A stretch of 64,000 nt of DNA from Fistularia commersonii (Eukaryota; Chordata; Actinopteri; Syngnathiformes; Fistulariidae). The DNA lies in contig JBBMNZ010000018.1 in NCBI GenBank assembly GCA_037954325.1, positions 6,317,501 through 6,381,500 of the forward strand, read 5' to 3'. The notes under the pieces were generated by a model, which saw nothing but the letters and a program-made list of their open reading frames with translations, was not told the origin of the DNA and made no database searches. The translations under genes and the position numbers were made by a program. Below are positions 51,101-61,860 of the stretch, piece after piece (the first letter of the stretch is position 1; the number at the start of each line of letters is the position of its first letter).

Positions 51101-53161
51101 ACAGTTAGGTAATCACTGTTCCCTTTAAAAAGGGGAGGAGGGACAAGCTCAGAGTTTGTCTTTTTTTATGTTCCTTTCCTGTAATCCCGCCCACCACAGA
51201 TACACTCCTCCAAAAGCCAAACATGCTCCCCCTTGGTGGATTCCCTTTAGTTGGTAAGCGTCTTGCTTTCCCACCAACTATAATGATCTTCAATACAAAT
51301 AAGGAGCTTAGTTGCAAATCAGGTGGTGACAGAAGAAATTATGCTGTGACTAAGAAAGGAATCAAGGTAGCCAGTGGGGGAGGAGTCCAATTAAAACACA
51401 AAACAAAAACAAGTCAAAGTGGTGAGGGAATGAGACAGAAAACACACACAAGAGCCATTTAAAAGGTGTGAGGAATGAAACAGCCAACAATATCCATTCT
51501 GGGCCATTGTCGGGCCATTTACGACAACCTAAAGCAGTGCTCTCTTATACTTTGCCTCAAGTGGATCCTGCAGATAGACTGGTATATCAAGGAATATTTT
51601 GGCACAGTCTTTAGAGATGAATGTGTGATCTATTTCGTACTTACTGAAACATGTACAACAATAATCAGTAAGCACTTAAAATCAAAAGGACTCATGTTAG
51701 CTGACGACGCCTGGACAATGTCAGTTGTGGATTTCAAAACTTTAAAATTAATATGAAAGAATTCACATATTGTTATCACTTGCATCGTATAAAATGACTG
51801 GACAAAGTCAATATAACTAAAGGGTGTCCTTGTCAAGGTCTGACACAGGATAAGGGTATGATTTGCAATTCTGTGAAAATACCCTGATATTTTACATTCT
51901 GTTTCACTGCCAAGGAAATGCCGCATTTAAATAACGTACTGTAGAGCATGTGCCACATGGGGGCAGTCTCTATACTTTGGAGAGTGGATCATGCAGCGGA
52001 GGTAAGAGAAACGAAAAGAACAACATGGAAGGGATGGATAATTTGACATGACTCATAAAATTGAAACCCACTGCCAACATTGTGTAGTATTTCCATACAG
52101 TAATTTCAATTCCAATGATGATTGACCCAGTCAAGACAGATGTGGCTGTGTGTACCTCGAGAAAAATCATAGCTGAAGAATCCTGGAGCAAGAGCCATGG
52201 ATCCTTTACCCTAATTTGTTTTGTTTAAATCTGATTAAATGCCAAAAATCAAACTAATACATATACATACATGCAAGAACAAATATGATCATCAGCTATT
52301 TTTGTATTACGTTGAGAAAGTATGAGAAAATGAGGATTGGAAAAAGAAGAAACAGTTGAAGACTATTTGACTATAGATCTCAACAAGACAGGACTTTTTA
52401 ATCAAACAAACAATTATGAAGCAGCAAGTTCAATCACATGTCTGCAAAGTCAATCTGACCTCAGGGAATCCAACCATTTTCTAATGAATGCTGCTTAATA
52501 TGAAACAGACATGAAAGAAGCTGAAGGGTATACTGCGATTTTTTTTCCATTTTTCCTGTTACTGTTACAGAAGAATATAAAGGGTTTTGATGTAGCTTTT
52601 TAGTATTGTAATTATTTTGCATTATATTCATATATGACTTTGCAGCCACCGATGGAGCCAACTGATCATGTCATGTGATACACTTTGAATTACTAAAAAA
52701 GACAAAAACTTTCCACTATGTAGGTTGATGTGTCCTGCATAAGTTTATATAAACGTCAAATCTTGCAATGAACTCAATAAAAATGCCAGAGCTCACTCTC
52801 TAATTATAAAGGTTTTAGCCATTACTCTTGCTTATCTGCAAAGTTGGCAAACATGTTATCTTAAAAAACAGTAAGAAAGAAAACAGAATAAGTAAATGTG
52901 GGGAGCCTTGATCATTTGAACTTGCTCTCCCTCAATTTGATACAAGAGAAGCCGAGTGGGAACACTTTGACTCCCTCTCTTGAAATACACTCACATTGTT
53001 TCGAGCGGCCTGAATTCAGGTATGGGATCAGGCTTCTTCCGGGCCATGAACCAATAGATGACAATCCCAACGATGAGGGAGAAGAGGAAGAGATCAAGGT
53101 TACTGAAAAAAGGTTCCTCTTCATCCATGGTGTTTGTGGGAGGTTTACTTTCAAGGTCCAT
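30110..53161 (-). CDS. por: NADPH-cytochrome P450 reductase, complete, 15 coding exons
   Basis: Assembled to 674 codons, with splice phases closing at every junction. Exons: 53161-52995, 47095-47047, 46376-46248, 42722-42570, 40810-40686, 39112-39023, 38326-38228, 37778-37662, 37509-37391, 36664-36483, 36368-36219, 35295-35028, 34705-34560, 31223-31138, 30254-30110. It moves electrons from NADPH through FAD and FMN to microsomal P450s and heme oxygenase in the ER. Visible: an N-terminal anchor (LDLFLFSLIVGIVIYWFMARKK), FMN motifs GSQTGTAEEF (about 81-90), TYGEGDPTDN (about 135) and LGNKTYEHYNAMG, FAD motifs RYYSIASSSK (about 451-460) and GVATNW (about 485-490), NADPH motif GPGTGIAPF (about 528), and the C-terminal DVWS whose Trp stacks on FAD. 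Length and exon count match vertebrate POR. No defect seen. Confidence 0.97.
30765..30900. repeat. Fish LINE 3'-end-like fragment in the last por intron
   Basis: AATAAGAATAAGAACAACTTTATTTATCCCGAGGGAAATTG is a widespread teleost repeat block (Rex/L2-type LINE tail). No coding part. Confidence 0.5.
31405..31515. repeat. LINE 3'-tail-like fragment
   Basis: AATTTCACTGTATGGGG...ACTGTACATGTGATAATAAACACTTTAAATCTTGAATC, a common tail in fish genomes. It resembles 26,080-26,205. Confidence 0.5.
31691..34056 (-). mobile_element. RTE-like LINE copy in por intron 14 (sense to por), 5'-truncated
   Basis: On the minus strand the element ends in a (GAA)n tail (31,691-31,712 on plus). Reading upwards there is a C-terminal region with KVYKTVVRQVMMYGLETVTM (about 32,160-32,100), SKTEYMCVNERNLDG (about 32,370-32,325), RT sequence with QQYGFMPRKSAPDAVFALRM and FVDLEKANDRVPRE (about 32,830-32,660), and a decayed endonuclease piece FNGHVDAG near 34,045. 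Frameshifts are frequent, including loss of the catalytic-region frame near 32,460-32,520. GTTAAT flanks both sides (31,683-31,688; 34,057-34,062), a weak candidate target duplication. Confidence 0.85.
34057..34555. other. por intron 14 remainder
   Basis: AT-rich intron sequence between the LINE and exon 13 of the coding series (34,705-34,560). Nothing recognised. Confidence 0.4.
36970..37195 (-). pseudogene. Tc1-like transposase remnant in a por intron
   Basis: Minus-strand reading gives PDLNPTG at about 37,105-37,085, against the PDLNPIE catalytic block. The surrounding plus-strand text (CTGCACCTGTCAACAGGTATTTTGG..., CTCAGGTTTGGAGGGTACCTTCTCC, TTTAGATCAGG, CCAATGTTTTGTTCTAGGTCATTC) matches my memory of an abundant teleost Tc1-like transposase gene. 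It is a short decayed piece in the intron 36,665-37,390. Confidence 0.6.
39231..40452 (+). mobile_element. RTE-like LINE copy in a por intron (antisense), deleted internally, with target duplication
   Basis: The 5' part (GCTTCAGGGGAGAACAAGCC..., AATGCAGAGGGTTG, GACCGCCATTGG) matches the 5' region of the 43-kb copy. The next 3' part begins near 39,545 (AAGCATACGACACGGTACTGAGAG), so the endonuclease and most of RT are deleted. The end has RFSLGVTIIDRIRNEFLRA (about 40,117-40,173) and the CCCTGAAGGGAATAGCCGAAAGGAAAAG tail. The flanks TAAAATATACTTTTGACAAT (39,211-39,230) and TAAAATATACATCTGACAAT (40,453-40,472) match at 18 of 20 positions. Confidence 0.85.
43050..46127 (+). mobile_element. RTE-like (Expander-type) LINE, longest copy, in a por intron (antisense), 13-bp target duplication
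   Basis: A roughly 3.08-kb insertion flanked by GTCTTCAGTCGAT at 43,037-43,049 and 46,128-46,140 (perfect). 5' region GCAGCCTCAGGGCGGCACTGGCCC. Apurinic endonuclease pieces: VDILCVQETRWKGSQAR near 43,466-43,520 and NRGDEEVMGRFG near 43,710-43,745. Reverse transcriptase: QQYGFMPGKSATDVVFVLRM near 44,935-44,995, FVDLEKAYD near 45,040, and MFADDIVICSES at about 45,312-45,347 (the FADD catalytic box). The C-terminal region ends LELPGKRSRGRPKRRFMDVV, then the CGACCCCTGAAGGGAAAAGCCGAGAGAAGAAGAAG tail. One open segment (45,258-46,046) spans 262 codons. A 24-bp tandem duplication lies at 45,512-45,580. Frameshifts make it inactive. Confidence 0.9.
47790..49730 (+). mobile_element. RTE-like LINE copy in por intron 2 (antisense), internally deleted
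   Basis: Starts with GCAGCCTCAGGGGACCATAGGCAAGTGTCTCCC (same 5' end as the 43-kb copy). It carries a shortened endonuclease part (MLNVISCYTPQMGSSGV-like near 48,070-48,115), RT pieces (QQYGFMPRKSTKDTVFALRM at 48,660-48,720, FVDLEKANDQVPRKELWYCM at 48,757-48,816) and a decayed FADD region near 49,012-49,050. The C-terminal region (VEIKKLEDFRYLGSTVQSN near 49,120-49,176) is followed by the CGACCCCTGAAGGGAAAAGCCGAACGAAGAAAAAGAAGAAG tail. Flanks share GACTGTTG (about 47,740 and 49,729), a weak target-duplication candidate. Confidence 0.87.
50623..50667. repeat. 45-bp element, copy 1, in por intron 2
   Basis: TTAAAAGGTGTGAGGAATGA... to ...ATCCATTCTGGG. It matches 51,459-51,503 in direct orientation with one visible difference (CCTACA against CCAACA). 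The flanking sequence does not match. No transposon ends. Confidence 0.85.
50717..50733. repeat. Poly(G) run
   Basis: About 16 consecutive G residues (CTGTGGGGGG...GTGAATGG) in por intron 2, also a G-quadruplex-capable tract. Nearby is a GA-rich stretch followed by a G run at 50,410-50,430. Confidence 0.85.
51459..51503. repeat. 45-bp element, copy 2, in por intron 2
   Basis: The direct partner of 50,623-50,667, 836 bp away, 44 of 45 bases the same by eye. Both lie in a less repeat-laden part of the intron (50.0-51.6 kb). Confidence 0.85.
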
Positions 53162-53200
53162 GTTTGTCACGTTGAAACTTCACATGTGGAGAGAAAAATA
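53162..53200 (-). other. por: por 5' UTR part of exon 2
   Basis: The acceptor TTGCAG ends at 53,201, then 39 nt of untranslated sequence reach the ATG at 53,161-53,159. A second in-frame ATG 12 codons in (NTMDEEE) has similar context; the first was chosen because it is the first ATG after the acceptor. Confidence 0.75.
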
Positions 53201-53545
53201 CTGCAATGAGAAAGCCACATGGCCAACACTTGGTACTTGCAAAAAGCTGTCAGGAATGTATATATGTATATGAATATAGTATAATAACTCCAAAATTGCT
53301 TGGCTCTACTACATGATAAATAATGATATTTATATTTGAGACACATTTCAATGTTGTCATGTACATGTTTAGCATATGAATCAAATGGAACATCTGCCAT
53401 AACCATAAAGTATGAATTAGTGTTGAAACCAACATACACTATCCAGTTATCAGAAACTATCCAGTTACTTAATATTTTTCTATCATATAACTTAATGGTT
53501 ATATTGCCTATCTAGTCATACACATAGAAAAAAAATAAAATAAAA

Positions 53546-53594
<49 letters not shown>

Positions 53595-56241
53595 TTTTAA
53601 ATATGAACACGAAAAAAATCTCATTGCAACATCTCAAATGTAACCATATGACTTTAAACATAACACATTATAATTTTAAAACAAAGGAGACTGGTGATCT
53701 GAAAATATTATTAAGAGTTACTTGAAAGTCATTTACCCTCATAACTTGACTGAAATTTAAAAAATAAATTACTCATGCTGATAATATCATCATAAATCAA
53801 AGTATTTTAATGGATGAATGACTGAGCTGTCATCTATGCCAGTGCAAAGCACAATGCATTATGTTTCTGCAAAATTCTGTTAAGTCAGCAGTTCATTGGT
53901 ATGCTAATCAGCAATGTACTGATTGTGTGTTAAGTTGAAAAGATATCAATCTGCTTTCTTCATATCTTTGTCTGACTTATCAGTCAACTTAACAGTAAGT
54001 TATATCCCTCAGGATGCAAAAGTCACTAGTAAGTTCCTGTGCTGGAGTAGGACACAAAAAAATTGAGAATAACAAAATGATATAATGGTATTTTCTCCTA
54101 CCTAATTGCAGAGACATAGGGTCTGAGAAATTAGATACCTATAGCCATCTACTTGAAAGTAAAAATACTTTCTAAGAATGCACACCCTTCTTGGGCAAAA
54201 CATTAAAACTACTTGATTTGGCAACATGTAACTCATCCCATATTTATGGTATTTTTGAACAAAAACATTTGGCCGAGCAAATACCAATAGTTCATTTTAA
54301 AAGGCAATATTTGCCAATAATGTGTTGTGAATAACATATGTTGGTTTCCTTTTGACAAGTGTCTTTTATGTGATATAACATTTTGAAAACCACTGAATAA
54401 AGATTTGTATTTACTTTATTGTAAATAAAAATAAACTGGATATTTTCTTTGAGATAAAGTTTGCAAATCTTTGATATGCTGTCAATAAATTTGAAATCCT
54501 TTCAAATAAAAAATAAATTAAAATTGTTTCAAAAACTATTGAAAGTATCTGCTACTGATTGTGGACACAGGACATTCAGCACTTTTCATAACCTGCCTGT
54601 TGTGACATGCACTTAATTAGGTACATTTTGAATATTTTTGTGGACTTTATTTTAAAAAATGTTTTACCTATCATGTTTCTGCTGTGCTTGCACACGAGTG
54701 GTACATACTGTATATGAGCCATTAGTCCGAGGACTATTAAGTACTCACCCCAGCTTGAATGACCTTTATTTTGATCACATAGGTTGTTTCTTCAATTTTA
54801 ATTGAGTGGATAACTGATCTCAAAAGTTACAGAACACTGAATAATAGATTAAAATTTTTCAAACGAGTTTCAAATGTAGCTCCAACTGATGTTAATTAAC
54901 AAAAAAATCTACTCTGTAATATGATAACCATCGTAAGTGTGAACTACCAAGGAAAGTCAATTAGTAGACTGCACAAACAAACTGAACATAATTTCATCAT
55001 ACAAAATTAGCAACTATAGGAATATAAATAACAAAGACAGAAGTGCAGGAACACCTTTAGCCATGGTCGCACTTACTAGAAACAAGACAGGCAGCTCTCT
55101 TCTTCGTTTGTTTTTTTTAAAATGAACTAATTTGTGTTATATATTTCTGATCATTTGTGTAATATATATCCTTTATACTTTTCTGTTCTTTGATACTGGT
55201 TGGTAGGACGATTGAAAGAAAATGAAACAACAAACATCGGATAACATGGAAGAGCTGTTCTATAATCACTTTTTAATCACTATTAAGAAATATTGTTAGT
55301 TTGTTTCCTTGAGCAACAACTGAATTAACCAAATCTAAACAAATATCCTTCAAATCTTAAATGTCCTTAAAAATTTCTTAAAAATCCACGATGTCTAGAT
55401 ATAAGTCCCTACATAAGAATGCCACACACGGTAAATTCCACTCATAATGAAAATATGGTTATTTGCTGAAATGACAGAAAATATCCATTTTAGATGCATC
55501 CGCACATTTCACCTTCTGTTCATGTGACACATTGTGTGGTACATAATTTATAGTCATAGTTTACTGGGGGGAACCTAAGATTCCAATTCAGTTTATTACT
55601 AAAAGTGAAAACATGGAACATTGTAACCGACAAAGGAGTTTGGGCCCAACTACGACGCTCACAGTTCAGTTAATTTCAGGTTACATTTTCGTAAGACAAG
55701 CAAATATTGAAGATCAAAATGATATTGTTAGAAAAACGAGAGTGAGTGATGGTCATTGCTTTCCCTGCCGTTCATAACATTAACAAAAGTTTGGGTTTAG
55801 TGACTGAATTAAAGTGGTAGTTTTTAGGATACTACTGCAACGAACACAGAGCTGTGTACGAAGATAACATTTTATCCAGGGAGAAGGTCTCTCGATAACA
55901 GTACATAAAACCAACTTCATCACAATTATTCCCTGTAAAACACTGGCTTAAATTCTAACAATTGACATATTTTTAAGACAAAAGTATTTGAACATATGTG
56001 TGATAAAAGCGACGTTATTCAATGAGGTCCTCACAGGTCGCAAACTATCACGTTGAGCGCAAGTTAGCGTCATATTGTGCAACGTCAACATCAACACTAT
56101 GGTCAAGCTAATGTTGGACTAATGTTCAACATTTCCGTATCTATTGCGGGTTAAATGTACAGTGTTTCAAAAGAGAGAAATGACAAATGATTGCCAAACA
56201 CTCGATATAGATAAAATCTAACAAATATTAATTAACCTTAC
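53201..56241 (-). other. por: por intron 1 (probable)
   Basis: AT-rich; holds the AT microsatellite and no recognised gene or autonomous element. Confidence 0.45.
53555..53592. repeat. (AT)n microsatellite in por intron 1
   Basis: About 19 AT steps preceded by AAAATA-type runs from 53,529. Confidence 0.9.
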
Positions 56242-56310
56242 CTTCTCTTCTCTCACGTTAACACTGTTCACAATGCGGAAGGAAACTTTACGCCATGTAG
56301 GATCAAACCA
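56242..56310 (-). other. por: Probable non-coding first exon and promoter of por
   Basis: The minus strand reads AGAGAAGAGAAG followed by GTAAGG, a strong donor at 56,241, with no ATG that continues in the por frame. CpG-containing sequence lies just upstream (GATCTCGATCGCGGGG near 56,320). This would make intron 1 about 3.0 kb (53,201-56,241). The 5' limit is not known. Confidence 0.5.
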
Positions 56311-56319
56311 ACATGATCT

Positions 56320-57900
56320 CGATCGCGGGGGTGGACTCATTGATTTGAAGATGACATGAGGACGGTATCATCGTCCATTCCACTCTCGAAAATTTCAGAC
56401 GTTAAGGTGTTTCGACAGTGTAATTTGAATGACTTTGGCTGCATTGATTAAGTGCGTTAATATGTACTTCATGCCATCACGTGTACCTAAATGGATTTGT
56501 CTTAAAAGACATTACCTAATGTCATTGTGTAAATGTAATGTTCTTAATACATAACTGCTGAGTCGTAGCAGAACAAGGGTCGTGGTTATGTAATCAAGCA
56601 GTCGGGACAGGCTGTGCATCTTTGACGCTACCAGAGACAGACTTGTCGAAACATTAAGCACGTTTAGGTTCAAAGAAATGTGATAGATAGCTTGACGATC
56701 TTTGGGCAGGATTAGCTCATATAAATTATGGTGGCCCAGAATCCTGATCACTGTAATTGTGAAAAAATAATGATGGCAAACTAGAGCCGTGACAACATAT
56801 GGGGTACAATCAAAGGAATTTGTTGTACCCGTGTTTATTGCTGCAGCAACTGGATGTGGTAGTGGTCTACAAATGTTTTTGCCTCCCATACAATTGGCAT
56901 CTTCAGGTAAGAAGAAGCCAAACATTTCAGGGCTGAAGATGCTTGTTGCACGAGAGATTCTACTAAAGTCCAGTTGGTGTGACAAGATAAAACTAAAGGA
57001 CGCTTGTGTTAGAGACAACACATTTACACAAACAGAACAAACCACAGCACAAAAAGTACAGATTTACTAAAAAAAAGAGTAGTTGTGCTGAAGAGCAAGC
57101 TATTCACTTAAAATGCTTTAAAGTGACTTGCGATTGTTAGTTTTTTATTTTGGAACCTCTAACATGTATTATCATTATTTTATACATTGAGAATACCATT
57201 TATTGATATATTTCATGTCCACTAAAAAGGAATGATCACACAATTTATAGTTTCTGATTTCTACTCTTGAACATTTGATGATTCATAGGACCGTGATGAA
57301 GAAATTTCCAGTGATAGAATGGGGGAAGCAAAAGTCACCAGGACCAGGAGAAGAAACATGATTGAGCTGGAAAATCCCTGAGTCATTTTTGTCTGATATG
57401 GAGAAGTAATAAAAGTTGAAGCCATTTCTGTTGACGTCTCTTCAGTGGCCTGGTTAATATGGAAATATATGATATTTATTCAAACATCCACAGAATGATT
57501 AATGTCAAACACTCCAATTCCTTAGAGATAAGTAACCATACAACACATCCATCGCTTAATGAAAAATACAGTAACATCAAAATCATGTATAATTATCTTT
57601 CTTGATCACAGGCCATTACTCTCAAGTCTTAGTTCTTTGCTGCAAAGAAAACCAAGAGAGGTAATTTATTCATACACAACAATTTATCATGGCATACTCA
57701 TTAATTACATATTGGAAATGAAGAAAGTAAAATCTTTCAATTCATGACAGTGAAATCAGAAGAAGTTAAAATCAACTAGAGCAATTGCTTTGTAGACTTT
57801 GTTTTGTTTTATTCTATTTATAATCTTTGACACAAATCTGTCTCACTTCCCTCATGTGACTTGAATGTACACATTTATGTAATAGTTATTATTTAAGGAA
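56320..57900. other. Upstream intergenic stretch of por
   Basis: Contains a minus-strand open frame (57,045-56,512, 177 codons) with no recognised domain or splice context, treated as chance or an old repeat. Nothing else identified. Confidence 0.35.
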
Positions 57901-57924
57901 TTCACAGTCATGTCCAAAATCAAA

Positions 57925-58080
57925 ACTGGAAGCCAGAGTTGAGACAAGTCCTTGCCTACAAGTCCACAGTTGCTCTGCGGCTATTGTTGAGTGAGTGCGT
58001 ATGTGAATGGGTAAATCCAATGTACCATAAAGAGTTTTGAATCAAAAGGTGTGAAAGCGCTATATAAATTTAGACCTATG
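57925..58080 (+). repeat. Teleost interspersed repeat fragment
   Basis: GCGTATGTGAATGGGTAAATCCAATGTACC...AAAGAG...AAAGGTGTGAAAGCGCTATATAAATTTAGACC, a widespread fish repeat 3' end (GTGAATG ... GCGCTATATAAAT). The class was not determined. Confidence 0.5.
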
Positions 58081-58189
58081 GAACAGCTGAAAAAATGAGA
58101 GGAGATTACATGACCACATTAAACCATTAACAAGACAATGGTTAATCCCATGAGAGCACTGACCTGCAAGTATTTTAAAGTCTGGGAGC

Positions 58190-58420
58190 TTGGTCAAGCT
58201 CAAGAGTGAAAGGCCAATTTTACTGTACTGCCACCAAACTGCTGATGTTCATTGTTGTACATACTACTGCATACATCTATCACTTGCACCTTGCCTAGCT
58301 GGACTTTTCGGTGATTTACATCCGGATACTGTGAAGATGATGCCTATGCAAACAAAATTACGTTCTGAAAACACCTGCTACGTACAGAATGACAATAAAG
58401 ACTAAGTCTAAGTTTAAGTT
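58190..58420. repeat. LINE 3'-tail-like fragment
   Basis: TACTGTACTGCCACC..., TGTACATACTACTGCATACATCTATCACTTGCACCTTGCC and AGAATGACAATAAAGACTAAGTCTAAGT, the usual end of a fish LINE tail with a short tandem AAGTCTAAGTTTAAGTT run. Confidence 0.4.
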
Positions 58421-59984
58421 AAGTATAAAAATACGCGTTATCATTTCACATCGAATTTTTCTGCCAAAAACATTCTCATTTGAGGATATTATGTCACAGA
58501 CTAAATCAAATAACCTTCAGTTAAAGTGTTGCTTACATTCTGACCAGCTCTCCACCAGACAACCATATCATTATGCATGCTTCCTGAGAGGCACTGGAAT
58601 GTATTGTCCCGAAATCCTCAGATGGGTAGTTTCTAATTAGAAGCAACAAATCTTGTCATAGTTACTCATTTAATGTCAAATTTACATGCATACTAAAACT
58701 ACAAATTTAATTTATCTGACTTTTGAAACTTTTTAACTCTTAAAGTAGGAGGTGTCGAAATGAAGATCTATAAAAAATGGTCAAAATACTTTTCAATCTT
58801 AATATTGATGATCAAAATATGCAAAATGCTATCAGTGTTATAATTTGATAATATGTATGATATATAATATTTATTAATTTATTTACTGTAAATATAGTTC
58901 TTTGTGGGTATTTTGAATTTTCTCTCTTTCTAATTATGTTTTTAATAATTACAAAATGTATGGGTATTTTTCTGGGACATTATATATTATATTCTTATCT
59001 TTATTATATTCTTCACCTTATGAGGAAATAGTTCAACTTTTTAGGAAGAGTATGACAATTGCAATTGACTGGTAATAATGACAGTTGTTAGACAACTGTA
59101 AAGACTTGTTAGACAAGTAAAAAGTAAAATATTTGCCCCAGTCAAGTCAAATTTGCTCTTAAGTGAGGTTAAGTAAATGTATTTACCTAGAGTCATCCTT
59201 CTCTTTATAGGTTTCTTATTTACTCAACGGTGTCACATAATGATAACACTTAGTGGGACTAAATTCACTGTCCTTGATGTATTATAAAGAATCTCATACA
59301 TTGTCAGGATCTTGTGTCTCTGGGACGGCTTGGAGTGTCTCCATGAACATCCACTCTGATAGTAAACACTTCAGAGAAGAGAACAAAACCTACCAGGTCA
59401 TGAAGTATAACACACACAAAAAAAAAATCAGAAAAATTTGACAATGATGTGGACTTTTTTTGTTTGCAAAACACTGGGTCTTACTTTAAAAACACAGCAG
59501 GCACCTGAATGTCTTATAAAGGGGACTGTTTGGCCTCTTTGAAACAACATGAAAATATTAATTTAAAAGCAGACTTAGAAGAAAGACTATGAGTCATCTG
59601 GCTAAAATATGAGGATGAATGGATGTGGAATGGATGAATGTTCCTTTTTCTCATCATTAAAAAAAGTGATGATGCATGTGTACAGTTATAATTTAGAGTG
59701 TGGCATACATAAGAACGTAAAAAATGACAATCTAAAAATATAAATCAGAGATATTGACAATATCACCAGTTAGATGGCAAAGCAAAACAAAATCAGCAAG
59801 AAATTGCTTCGGATTCAATAACACTATCCCAAAGTCAGCAAGAGATTACAGCCTTCTGAAGTGCAGTAAAACCCACCAATATAAGGGTATGTGTAAAATT
59901 ATACAATGATCAGCAAAACTTCTGCTTATTAATTTAAAAAAAAGTTTGAAATACCTATCTGAAATAATTAATCCTTTACTAATC

Positions 59985-60172
59985 CCTAGGGGGAAATTAG
60001 CTCTTTACAATTAACCCATCATGGATGAACCATGAGCAGTAGGCTGCTGTCAGCAACTGCTCCGGGTTCGGTGTCTTGCTCAACAACACTTCGACACACT
60101 CGGAGGAGCCAGGAATCAAACCACCAATATTTGGTTCAAAAGACAACCTCCTGAGCAACAGTGCCCCTAAAT
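59985..60172. repeat. Teleost short interspersed repeat, copy 2
   Basis: CCCTAGGGGGAAATTAGCTCTTTACAATTAACCCATCATGGATGAACCATGAGCAG...GGTTCGGTGTCTTGCTCAACAACACTTCGACACACTCGGAGGAGCCAGGAATCAAACC. Same block order as 11,081-11,290. Confidence 0.65.
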
Positions 60173-60649
60173 GCAGTTTATTTTTTGTGATGAACATGTG
60201 ATTCTCTCATCCTTATTATGATATAGAAATAATAAAAAATGACTTAATTCAATATAATGGCCTGTATTCATCATAAAGGCCTGAAGTAATATTTCACCTG
60301 AAGTAATATTTCACTCTGTCACTGTGTCACTGTGTCAACTCTCTTGCTCTTTCTCTATCCTACCATATCAGTACGGCACTAGTAACAAAACCTGAGGCCT
60401 TTGATTCTGTTATATTTCAAACCTTTTATTACAATTGTGAAATTTATAAAGGAAATCTAATCAAAAAAACTCCTGAAAAAAGGCAGGTAAAGGTGCATCT
60501 GATCTTGTGCCACTGGTGATTAAGAAGCTCAATCTCATAGTTAATATGCAATAAAACTGCACTGGGAGGTAATTTATCACTGAAATAAAAAATCTGATAA
60601 TCTTATAACAAATTGCTATAACAGAGCCCAGGGGAGGGAGAGGTAGCAG

Positions 60650-61440
60650 ATGATCCAGAGTGAGATCCGGGCAAAAGTGCATGAGCAGCAATGAAGCAGA
60701 ACAGTGGCCAGCAAGGAACTTGGAGCCATGCTCTGAGTCGGAAGATCACCTGACCAGAACTTTGGAGCAAGAACCAGCAAGACTCAAATTCCTGATTCAG
60801 TCAGTGTATGATGTTCTCCCAAGTCCACCAAACCTGCATTGCTGGGGGCTAGCAGAAACACCAACATGTCCACTGTGCCCTGCAAAAGGATCTTTAGAGC
60901 ATATTCTGAGATGCTGCCTAAAGGCACTGGGAGAGGGGAGGTACAGATGACGCCACGACCAGGTGCTGAAGGCAGTAGCTGACACCATCTGCGCTGGAAT
61001 CCAACAAAGTAGGCACCAGCCCTCAGGAAGGCTGAACATCGCACTCGTCAGGGCTGGAGAGAAACTTCAATCTCAGCCAGAGGGCCCAGCTGTTGTCCAC
61101 AGCATGTGACTGGCAGCTGAAGGTGAACATGGGAGGCAGTTGAAGTTCCCAGAGCACATCACCTGCACAACACTCAGGCCAGACATGGTCCTAACATCTG
61201 AGAGTACAAAGGAAGTGGTGCTACTGGAACTAGCAGTCCCCTAGGAAGACTAGATTGAGGAGGCTCATGAGCAGAAGAAGGCAAAGTACCTGGAGCTGGC
61301 ACAGGACTGCAGCTTGAATGACAGGGAACTCTACCAGCCATTCCCAGCAGACCCTCACATTACGTTTGGGCCTGCCAGATCTAACCGGCTACCTGCCCCA
61401 ACATCGGAGCCAGCTTACCCGTAGGTGGTGATCAGCTTTC
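60650..61440 (+). pseudogene. Restriction-like-endonuclease-type non-LTR retrotransposon, C-terminal remnant
   Basis: Plus strand. RLKFLIQSVYDVLPSPPNLH (about 60,780-60,840) and CPLCPAKGSLEHILRCC (about 60,872-60,922) form a CX2CX7H...C zinc motif. Then, after shifts, TLRPDMVLTSESTKEVVLLE (about 61,171-61,230) is followed by LAVP. The RPD...E-L spacing fits the restriction-like endonuclease core of R2/NeSL-type elements, in which a CCHC motif precedes the nuclease. Stops and frameshifts make it non-functional. The exact clade is uncertain. Confidence 0.65.
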
Positions 61441-61860
61441 TCTTTATCTGAGTGTCGAGGACATGCGACTGCAAGTCCGACAACACATCTAAAAGGTCGA
61501 TGAAAGAACTCTGGCCTAAGGTGTATGGATAATCTGTAACGTGCACAGAAGTCCAATTACAAAACACCGCTGGGGGGGCCACTCCTCCTGATCACGCCCC
61601 TTCCAAGTTGCACTGTCGTTGCCCATGTGAGCATTGATATCTCCAAGTAGAACAAGGGAGTCCTCAGTGGAAGCGCTCTCTAGCAGCCCCTCCAGGGACC
61701 CCAAGAAGAATGGATAAACTGAACTGCTATTGGGTGCATAGCCAAAAACAACAGTCAGAACCTATCCACCCACCTGAAGAAGGAGGGAGGCTACCCTCTC
61801 TTCCATCGGGTTGAACCCAAACATACAGGCATCAAGTCAAAATGCCCACACCATTTTCCA
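61441..61860 (-). pseudogene. LINE endonuclease fragment, opposite orientation
   Basis: The minus-strand open segment at 61,704-61,516 reads LLESASTEDSLVLLGDINAH followed by MGNDSATWKG. GDINAHMGND is a good match to the GDFNAHVG block of apurinic endonuclease domains in LINEs. It is a different element from the plus-strand remnant to its left. Confidence 0.65.
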
